Below are positions 57,414 through 64,000 of a DNA stretch of 64,000 bases, in pieces; position 1 is the first letter of the stretch, and every line of letters begins with the position of its first letter. The stretch is taken from assembly GCA_012269545.1 (NCBI GenBank), contig JAAXKB010000046.1:3401-67400 (forward strand), in the 5' to 3' direction. Below the pieces are notes generated by a model. It had not been told where the DNA came from and searched no databases. It saw nothing but the letters and a program-made list of their open reading frames with translations. The position numbers and the translations under genes were made by a program. The stretch is from Gammaproteobacteria bacterium (GTDB lineage: Bacteria; Pseudomonadota; Gammaproteobacteria; Pseudomonadales; Azotimanducaceae).

Positions 57414-58574
57414 TTACGGGCGCTCCAGCGCGACAGCGGTTGCTTCTCCGCCGCCAATGCATAGGGCGGCGATTCCTCGTTTTTTGTCCTGCTGCTGCAT
57501 AGCGTGCGCAAGGGTAACAATCAGGCGGCTGCCAGTGGAGCCGATGGGGTGGCCTTGGGCACAGGCGCCACCGTACACGTTCACCTTTTCGTGCGGCAAG
57601 TTCAGCGCCTGCATGGTCAACATAGTCACCATCGCAAAGGCTTCATTGATTTCGAACAGATCGACAGAATCGGCGCTCCAGCCTGTTTTCTCTAACAATT
57701 TTTCGATGGCCCCGATGGGGGCCAGCGTGAATTCGCTAGGATGTATGGAGTGGGTGCTGTGGGCGACAATGCGAGCCAGCGGAATGCGAGAATTGAGGTT
57801 GCTCTCGCGGGTAAGCACCAGTGCTGAGGCGCCATCAGAGATAGATGAGGCATTTGCGGCGGTAATTGTCCCGTCGGTTTTGAACGCCGGGCGCAGAGTC
57901 GGGATGCGGTCTATCTTGGCTTTGCCGGGCTGCTCGTCATCACTCACCGTGACGCCATCAACCTCCAATGGGTTAATTTCAGCGGCCAGTGATTTGTGCT
58001 CTATGGCCCGTAGCGCGCGGTTAACCGACTCGATGGCATAGGCGTCCATGGCTTGGCGGGTGAGTTGATGGTCGTCGGCGGTGCCCTGTGCAAATGACCC
58101 CATGGAACCGCCTGTTTCAGCGTCCTCCAATCCATCGGTAAACAGGGCGTCCTGCATGGTGGCGTGGCCCATGCGTAACCCGCCCCGGGCCTTGGGCAGC
58201 AGATAGGGTGCGTTACTCATGCTTTCCATGCCGCCAGCAATAACGGTATCTGCACTGCCGGCAGCGATCAGGTCCATTGCCATCATGGTGGCTTTCATGC
58301 CTGAGCCGCATACCTTATTCAGCGTGGTTGCGGCGACGCTATCTGGCACGCCGGCCATCCGCATGGCTTGCCGGGCAGGTGCTTGTTTGAGTCCTGCACT
58401 GACCACATTGCCCATGATAATTTCATTGACCTCACTGGCTTGGGCAGCGGCGCTGGCTAACGCGCCCTGAATGGCGTGAGCGCCAAGTGCCGGCGCGCTT
58501 TGCTTGGCTAAACTGCCTTGGAAACTGCCAATTGGCGTGCGGGCTGCACCGAGAATGTAGATGGGTTCGCTCAT
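57414..58574 (-). CDS. Thiolase (acetyl-CoA C-acetyltransferase)
   Basis: A 386-residue thiolase. The nucleophile Cys89 lies in TTLNKVCGSGMKA; the C-terminal His is in GGACAQGHPIGSTGSR and the second active Cys in AALCIGGGEATA. Both biosynthetic and degradative thiolases share this pattern, so the direction is undecided. ATG 58574 has AGGAG 8 nt upstream and is preferred over the ORF-track start at 58649. It lies 102 nt before fabY on the same strand, and the two may be co-transcribed. Confidence 0.93.
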   Translation of the reverse strand: MSEPIYILGAARTPIGSFQGSLAKQSAPALGAHAIQGALASAAAQASEVNEIIMGNVVSAGLKQAPARQAMRMAGVPDSVAATTLNKVCGSGMKATMMAMDLIAAGSADTVIAGGMESMSNAPYLLPKARGGLRMGHATMQDALFTDGLEDAETGGSMGSFAQGTADDHQLTRQAMDAYAIESVNRALRAIEHKSLAAEINPLEVDGVTVSDDEQPGKAKIDRIPTLRPAFKTDGTITAANASSISDGASALVLTRESNLNSRIPLARIVAHSTHSIHPSEFTLAPIGAIEKLLEKTGWSADSVDLFEINEAFAMVTMLTMQALNLPHEKVNVYGGACAQGHPIGSTGSRLIVTLAHAMQQQDKKRGIAALCIGGGEATAVALERP

Positions 58575-58677
58575 GAAATTACTCCTGCATGGGGCGTCGC
58601 GGTTATAGGGCTTGAGTGTACTGGCGCAAAGAGACTTCAGCCAGCGCAAGCAACTAAGTTATTGATGAATTCGTCGC

Positions 58678-59181
58678 CTAACGCTCCAGAAAACGAGGGA
58701 TGAGTTCAGCGAAGTTGCACGGGCGAAAATTGATATCTAACTGATTGCTTAAGATTTTTTCCCAGCCCAACGTCACAGCACCCGACGATCCGGGCAGACT
58801 GAAAATAAGGGTGCCGTTGGCCATTCCGCCCACTGCACGGGATTGAATGGTCGAGGTGCCGATCTCGTCGTAGGACAGTTGACGAAACAATTCGCCAAAA
58901 CCCTCTATGTGTTTATCGAATAGCGGCGCAAGGGCTTCGGGAGTGCTGTCCCGTCCGGTAAAACCGGTGCCTCCGGTTGTGATCACGGCTTGCACCTGTG
59001 GGTCCGCAATCCATTGGGAAACTCGGGCGCGGATGGCGTAGACATCGTCAGGCACCAGTTGTCGGTCGGCTAAGTGATGATTGTCGGTAGCGATGAAGCC
59101 CGCCAATAAATCGCCGGATTTATCGTCGGCCAAGGTCCGAGAATCTGAAATTGTGAGTAGTGCAACACGTATATCGGGCAT
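58678..59181 (-). CDS. moaB: Molybdenum cofactor biosynthesis protein MoaB
   Basis: A 167-residue MoaB/MogA-fold protein. The molybdopterin-binding motif [18 protein letters not shown] is diagnostic, as are [18 protein letters not shown] near the start and [19 protein letters not shown] near the end. The length fits MoaB rather than MogA, but adenylyltransferase function for molybdopterin has been shown in some MoaB proteins, so its role here is inferred. It is divergent from the carboxylase gene with 65 nt between. Confidence 0.92.
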   Translation of the reverse strand: MPDIRVALLTISDSRTLADDKSGDLLAGFIATDNHHLADRQLVPDDVYAIRARVSQWIADPQVQAVITTGGTGFTGRDSTPEALAPLFDKHIEGFGELFRQLSYDEIGTSTIQSRAVGGMANGTLIFSLPGSSGAVTLGWEKILSNQLDINFRPCNFAELIPRFLER

Positions 59182-59189
59182 GGGTTCAA

Positions 59190-59218
59190 TTGCGCATGAT
59201 CTAACAAGTGGCTAGAGT
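59190..59218 (+). promoter_or_regulatory. Candidate promoter of the giant carboxylase gene
   Basis: TTGCGC at 59190-59195 and TAGAGT at 59213-59218 are 17 nt apart (three and four matches), ending 28 nt before the GTG start. The 65-bp divergent gap to moaB allows no larger regulatory region. Confidence 0.35.
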
Positions 59219-59246
59219 ACCCGTATTTTCAGGACAGGCCAAAGTT

Positions 59247-62200
59247 GTGGCAAATCAAGTAATTGAAGGGGATCGTCTGTTCTTCATTGCGGAGAGCTTG
59301 GCGAAGGAGTTTTCATCGTTTCCCGATACCGATTTGGAGCAAAAACCTGCACCGGGATTGCTCTCACAGCGCGAAGTTAACCAACTCAACGACAACATCG
59401 CATCGCTCGATACTGACGCCTATGTCGAGCAGGTTATCGCGCCAGCTGAGGCTCAGGGTCGCAAGTCCGCACCGGAAATTGTCCGTCAACTCGGGCGCGT
59501 GCTCGAAGAAAAAAGCAGCGGACCATACTATCAAGCCGTGCTGGAAATGGACTTTGGCGGCGGACAGAGCCGTCAGATTGGCTTCATAGCGCAGGATCGC
59601 TCCACAGAGCTAGGTAGTTGGATGCCTCAGCACCACCTGATGGCAGTAGAATTTGCTGAGCACTGCTCTGCTCGCGTGTTACCCATCGTGACCTTTATGG
59701 ACACGCCCGGAGCCGATGCAGGTGAAGATGCTAACGCGAATAATCAGGCGCACAGCATATCCCGTTTGATTACCGCCATGAGCAACGTTCATGTGCCCAA
59801 TGTTGGCATTATTTTCGGTGTCGGCTATTCGGGCGGAGCCATTCCGTTGGCAGCGAGTAACTTGATTCTGTCGCTGCGAGATGGCGTCTTTAGCACGATT
59901 CAGCCCGCTGGCTTGGCGAGTATCGCTCGTCGATTAAACTTGTCATGGCAAGAGTGTGCCAAATACGTTGGTGTCTCTGCTCCCGAGCTGCATGCTCAGG
60001 GCAACATAGATGCCATCGTCGATTACAGCCCGTCGGATTCGCCTGAGAAGATTGAAAACCTGCGCGCCGCCATTGTCGGCAGCCTGACGAATATTGAAAG
60101 TCAGACGGCCGAGTTTGTTGCCGAGAACCCCTACATTCTCGATCACTATCGGCAAAGCTTGCTGCGCTATTTGAAGGATCAGACTGAGGGAGACAAGCTC
60201 AAGGCATCAAGCGCAATGCACTTCAGTGGCTCCAAGAATCCTACCGAATACCTGAACGTTTTTGGTATCGCCTACCGTTACCTGCGCTATCTGCGTGTTC
60301 GAAAGCGCATCAAAGCGACCAGTACCAAGCAGTACGGACGCCTAGCGCCGCAGGAAATGCCGTCAGGCGAACTGCACATTCGAGCGGATCAAGAGCGACG
60401 TCAAACCTTCCTGTATTGGCTTCAAGACCCGGATAAAGTGGTGTACGACGATGGGTTGGCGAAGGCGTGGCGCAACTATCTGGATAAGCGCCAAGCGGTG
60501 AATGACGAGCGTGGTCGGATCGCCAAAATGATTTTTGGTGAGCCCAAGCAAAATTATGAGAATGCGCGCAACACGGTGATCTCCTCGGTTGGTGCTTTTC
60601 TGTATAACCGCTGGAAGCGGGAAGCTGCTGGGAATTTAAATGCCCTGCGCGACTATCTTCTGGATGTCACCGACACGCGGCAGATTCTTCAGGTCGAATC
60701 CATCGCCTCACCGCGTGATCTGTTACAGGCCATACGAGGTAATGACGAGCTATTGGGCGTGCTGCGCCCGCGTTTTTCTTATCAAGGCCGAAAGCTGCTC
60801 AATGAGAACAACGCTTCAGATAGCTATGTGGCCAAGCAGCTGCTCGCCGAGTTGAACATGATCATTACCGGCTCACGCTTGGACGGTGCCCAAGGGGCGA
60901 CGGATATTCAGGCCAACAGAGCCTATCTGTCCGCAGCGCTGCCCGAGTTTATTCCCGCCTTAGTCGAGCGCACTGCGCCTGTCGCCATTGCGGACATGAA
61001 TGTGTTGGACGTGCTGCTTCATGAGGATCTGCGCCAAGATTTTGTTCGCGAGTGCGAAAACTTGCTGCTGTTCGACAGGGTTTATGATCAGGCGTTAGCG
61101 CGTCTGGAAAGCGTCGCCCAAGAAGCTCAGGCCTCCCAATCTCTGTCCGAATCCTCGCTTGGCGATTTTATCCAAGCCTCGCTTTCCTCGGCCGCGCCAG
61201 AAGACGATCTGGGCGTGCATCAGGCTCAGTTGTTTGATTGGTATCAGCGGGTGTGCAAGATGCCAAAGAGCAACGAGTTCTTCCAGACTGTTGGCGAATG
61301 GAAAAAGCTCAGCTTTACCCATTTGTCCGATGCACTGTTTGTGGTGGTGACCTATCTCTTTGCCACCTTGCTGCAAAACTACATCGATGCTCAGTCCGAT
61401 GGGAAGACGTATCAGGGCAAGATCGCGCCGCGCAACATTGGCAGGCGTAAAGACTTTTGGAATCGGTTGGACATGGCCTACAACGATCTGCAGATCCAGC
61501 GGGTGCTGCGGGACGTAAAAGCGACGACAAAGTTCACCCACCAAGACATCATCGAGCGCTACTTTGATAACTGGGAAAGCCGATACGACGATTTGCTCAG
61601 TTCTGATCCGTGTTCCTTTCCCGGTTTTCGCTTGTCGATTGAAGGCGCTCTGAACAATGGGCTGCCGCCTTGTGGCGTGGTCACGGGGATCGCGGATTTC
61701 AAGAGTGAAAGCAAAACGCGAGTGGGTGTCGTGATTTCCAACGTTCAGTTCCAAGCTGGCGCCTTTGATATGGCCAGTGCAGAGAAGGTGATTCGTTTGT
61801 TGGTGGAGTGCGCGGAGCAAGGATTACCGGTCATCTGCTTCATTTCTTCCGGCGGCATGCAAACTAAGGAAGGCGCTGGGGCTCTGTTCTCCATGGCGGC
61901 GGTAAACGATCGTATTACGCGATTTGTGCGCGACCATGATCTGCCGGTGATCGTATTTGGATACGGTGATTGTACCGGGGGCGCTCAGGCCAGCTTTGTT
62001 ACGCATCCGCTGGTGCAAACCTATTATTTCTCGGGAACAAGCATGCCTTTTGCCGGCCAGATTGTTGTCTCGTCCAATCTGCCGTTGAAGTCGATTTTGG
62101 CCAACTATTTGTCGACCACGGCAGGTTCCATGCAAGGCTTGGTGCAACATCCGTTTTATACGTCACTGGATGAACAGCTGCGGCAAGTAGACGCTTCGAT

Positions 62201-64000
62201 TCCCTCCCCACAGGAGTCTGTGGAGGACGTGGTTGAGCGAGTTCTGAACGGCGGGTTGGCGGATCAGCGACCGATTGTGGTCGCTCAACGTGAAGTCTTT
62301 GCGCCGGAAGACTTGATTCGGCCAGTGAAGAAAGTGCTAATCCACGCGCGCGGCTGTACCGCCGCGAAGCTAATTCGCATTGCCCAGCAGCAGGATATTG
62401 ACGTGGTGCTCGTGCAGAGTGACCCAGACATGGAATCCATGGCCGCGGATCAGTTGCGCGAGCAAGACACCTTGGTCTGTATTGGCGGTAACACGCCAGA
62501 CGAGAGTTATCTGAACGCCAAAAGCGTACTCAATGTGGCGCAGATGCAGGGCGTCGACAGTTTGCATCCGGGCATCGGTTTCTTGTCTGAAAACTCCGAT
62601 TTTGCCGACATGGTACGCAACCGCGGCATCAACTTCATCGGCCCGCCGGTGCAAAGCATGGAAACCATGGGCAACAAATCCAACGCGATCAACACGTCGA
62701 TTCGCCTCAATGTTCCTGTGGTACCCGGTAGCCACGGCATCATGACAGATGTTGAGAAAGCGGCTGCGGTAGCCGAGGACATTGGCTATCCGATCCTGAT
62801 CAAGGCGGTTCATGGCGGCGGCGGGAAAGGCATCCAGTTAGTCAATGGTCCCGACGAGTTCGAGCAGTTATTCCACCGCGTAGGGGTGGAGGCGCGCAGC
62901 GCCTTTGGCAACGGCGATGTCTACCTTGAAAAATATGTGACCTCGTTACGTCATATCGAGGCTCAGCTGTTACGAGATACGCATGGCAATACCCATGTAC
63001 TGGGTATTCGTGATTGCAGTGTGCAGCGTGACAAGCAAAAGGTAATTGAAGAGTCTGGCTCGACTATGCTGCCTAAGAAACTGCTGGACACGGTGCTGCG
63101 CTCGACGGCCGATATCGCCAATGAGGTGGGGTACATCGGCGCGGGAACCGTCGAATTCATTTACGACCTGAAGTCTGATGCCGTGTATTTCATGGAAATG
63201 AATACTCGTTTGCAGGTGGAACACCCGGTGACGGAATGGACCTCTGGAATCAACATCGTTGCAGAACAGTTCCGCATTGCCTCCGGCGAGTCGATTGCCG
63301 ACTTAAAAGTGAGGTCGACTGGTTATTCAATAGAAGCCAGAGTCAATGCTGAGCGTATCGTGCAGCAAGCGGACGGATCCCTGGCTTTCCGTCCTCATCC
63401 CGGCGAAGTGCAGGAGTGTATTTTCCCAGAAGAAGAGGGCGTAGAAGTCATCGCGACGGTTGGTACGGGTAAGTTTATCTCGCCATACTACGACAGCATG
63501 GTCGCGCAGATTATCGTGCATGCGAAAAACCGTAATGCAGCGGCAGACAAACTGATCGACTATTTGAACCGAGTGACCATTTCCGGTATCTGCACCAACA
63601 TTCCGCTGCTGCGCCTCGTGTTGGCGGATGATGTATTCCGCAAGGGTAAATACGACACAGATTACCTGCCGCAGCTGCTGCAGCGCATCGATATTGAAAA
63701 ACTGATCGCTGAAATCGACAACAGTAGTGGCAGTGCCAGCAGCGGTATTGATCGCGAGAGCGTGCTGATCGACGGTACCGATGAGTTAAAGGTTCTTGCT
63801 CCGGCGACGGCGATTTTCTACGCCACCCCATCACCATCAGAGCCCGAGTACGTGAGCGTCGGGGATGTGATTGATCTCAATCACACCATGTGCCAGCTGG
63901 AAGCGATGAAGATCTTTAACCCATTAGCGTTAAAGGACTTCAACGTAGAAGGAAATATCTACGATCCGGGCAGGCGCTATCGTGTCACTCGCGTGAATAT
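59247..64000 (+). CDS. Giant single-chain acyl-CoA carboxylase, CT-CT-BC-BCCP (3' end outside window)
   Basis: An uninterrupted frame from GTG 59247 (AGGACAGG upstream) to the window end, at least 1584 residues, absent from the ORF track because it has no stop here. Residues about 110-290 resemble AccA-type carboxyltransferase, with the oxyanion loop GVGYSGGAIP at 191-200. Residues about 290-790 have no domain I recognise and look helical. Residues about 792-972 are a second carboxyltransferase half (GYGDCTGGAQAS). Biotin carboxylase spans about 1028-1480, with HGGGGKGIQ at 1189 and EMNTRLQVEHPVTE at 1317. A biotinyl domain follows with LEAMKI, Lys1555 being the likely biotin site. It probably makes malonyl-CoA or another carboxylated acyl-CoA; the substrate is undetermined. 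Confidence 0.85.
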   Translation, partial: MANQVIEGDRLFFIAESLAKEFSSFPDTDLEQKPAPGLLSQREVNQLNDNIASLDTDAYVEQVIAPAEAQGRKSAPEIVRQLGRVLEEKSSGPYYQAVLEMDFGGGQSRQIGFIAQDRSTELGSWMPQHHLMAVEFAEHCSARVLPIVTFMDTPGADAGEDANANNQAHSISRLITAMSNVHVPNVGIIFGVGYSGGAIPLAASNLILSLRDGVFSTIQPAGLASIARRLNLSWQECAKYVGVSAPELHAQGNIDAIVDYSPSDSPEKIENLRAAIVGSLTNIESQTAEFVAENPYILDHYRQSLLRYLKDQTEGDKLKASSAMHFSGSKNPTEYLNVFGIAYRYLRYLRVRKRIKATSTKQYGRLAPQEMPSGELHIRADQERRQTFLYWLQDPDKVVYDDGLAKAWRNYLDKRQAVNDERGRIAKMIFGEPKQNYENARNTVISSVGAFLYNRWKREAAGNLNALRDYLLDVTDTRQILQVESIASPRDLLQAIRGNDELLGVLRPRFSYQGRKLLNENNASDSYVAKQLLAELNMIITGSRLDGAQGATDIQANRAYLSAALPEFIPALVERTAPVAIADMNVLDVLLHEDLRQDFVRECENLLLFDRVYDQALARLESVAQEAQASQSLSESSLGDFIQASLSSAAPEDDLGVHQAQLFDWYQRVCKMPKSNEFFQTVGEWKKLSFTHLSDALFVVVTYLFATLLQNYIDAQSDGKTYQGKIAPRNIGRRKDFWNRLDMAYNDLQIQRVLRDVKATTKFTHQDIIERYFDNWESRYDDLLSSDPCSFPGFRLSIEGALNNGLPPCGVVTGIADFKSESKTRVGVVISNVQFQAGAFDMASAEKVIRLLVECAEQGLPVICFISSGGMQTKEGAGALFSMAAVNDRITRFVRDHDLPVIVFGYGDCTGGAQASFVTHPLVQTYYFSGTSMPFAGQIVVSSNLPLKSILANYLSTTAGSMQGLVQHPFYTSLDEQLRQVDASIPSPQESVEDVVERVLNGGLADQRPIVVAQREVFAPEDLIRPVKKVLIHARGCTAAKLIRIAQQQDIDVVLVQSDPDMESMAADQLREQDTLVCIGGNTPDESYLNAKSVLNVAQMQGVDSLHPGIGFLSENSDFADMVRNRGINFIGPPVQSMETMGNKSNAINTSIRLNVPVVPGSHGIMTDVEKAAAVAEDIGYPILIKAVHGGGGKGIQLVNGPDEFEQLFHRVGVEARSAFGNGDVYLEKYVTSLRHIEAQLLRDTHGNTHVLGIRDCSVQRDKQKVIEESGSTMLPKKLLDTVLRSTADIANEVGYIGAGTVEFIYDLKSDAVYFMEMNTRLQVEHPVTEWTSGINIVAEQFRIASGESIADLKVRSTGYSIEARVNAERIVQQADGSLAFRPHPGEVQECIFPEEEGVEVIATVGTGKFISPYYDSMVAQIIVHAKNRNAAADKLIDYLNRVTISGICTNIPLLRLVLADDVFRKGKYDTDYLPQLLQRIDIEKLIAEIDNSSGSASSGIDRESVLIDGTDELKVLAPATAIFYATPSPSEPEYVSVGDVIDLNHTMCQLEAMKIFNPLALKDFNVEGNIYDPGRRYRVTRVN

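Noticed and set aside
61095-61820. 241-aa minus-strand ORF (and other minus-strand ORFs in 59943-63837)
   Set aside because: They are shadows of the plus-strand carboxylase frame, which the ORF track omits because it has no stop in the window. Their translations show no recognisable motif.

Overview
The window looks like ordinary chromosome of a free-living gammaproteobacterium, probably a marine member of Pseudomonadales in the broad sense (inference). Support comes from gene order and gene content. The run ilvI-ilvH-ilvC-pssA-msrP-msrQ, the block ispB / rplU-rpmA-obgE-proB / rpsT / murJ-ribF-lspA-fkpB / bamD / rluD-pgeF and the run holD-like-rimI-prfC follow orders known from Pseudomonas and other gammaproteobacteria. 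A FabY-type initiating ketoacyl synthase and several beta-oxidation genes also fit. I saw no IS element, prophage, CRISPR array, tRNA or rRNA gene. Genes are tightly packed, often overlap by 1-14 nt, and many use GTG or TTG starts.

Layout. 1-1060: end of a dTDP-rhamnose operon (rfbA partial, rfbC). 1065-7638: a six-gene minus-strand run of a PimC/PimD-like acyl-CoA dehydrogenase pair, a parvulin-type PPIase, a HupE/UreJ-like membrane protein, and a secreted beta-helix protein next to a diheme cytochrome lipoprotein (a gene pair of unknown function). 7775-16338: enoyl-CoA hydratase, manC, a Nudix CoA-pyrophosphatase-like gene, Prx5-type peroxiredoxin, tesB, a glutathione-linked trio gloB-rarD-GST, a SPOR lipoprotein and an HNH nuclease. 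16357-28665: a long minus-strand run (FAD monooxygenase-like, cysS, solo hisI, M17 peptidase, lipA, a heterodimeric ABC exporter, asnS, a FemAB/GNAT-like protein, a flavodoxin). 28774-34346: a carboxymuconolactone-decarboxylase-like gene, a small membrane protein with an operator-like palindrome, a short RNase J, ispB, and a Baeyer-Villiger-type monooxygenase sitting between ispB and rplU. 34489-45407: the conserved ribosomal, envelope and lipoprotein core block, in which ileS, ispH and most pilus genes found in the Pseudomonas version are absent. 45708-51604: branched-chain amino acid synthesis, pssA and the MsrPQ methionine sulfoxide repair pair. 51633-55424: a divergent HolD-like gene, rimI, prfC and a SirB1-family gene. 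55440-59181 (minus): fabY, a thiolase, moaB. 59247-64000: a very large open reading frame that runs off the window.

The most unusual object is that last gene. It is missing from the supplied ORF track because it has no stop inside the window. It encodes at least 1584 residues with the order carboxyltransferase (AccA-like), about 490 residues of unassigned sequence, carboxyltransferase (second half), biotin carboxylase, biotinyl domain (LEAMKI). It therefore appears to be a complete one-chain acyl-CoA carboxylase with the catalytic halves in the opposite order to eukaryotic acetyl-CoA carboxylase. It lies next to fabY and a thiolase, which suggests a local acyl-CoA/malonyl-CoA theme. Other points worth checking are the HolD candidate, the BVMO between ispB and rplU, the collapsed pilus/ispH/ileS block, the cytochrome/beta-helix operon and several operator-like palindromes.
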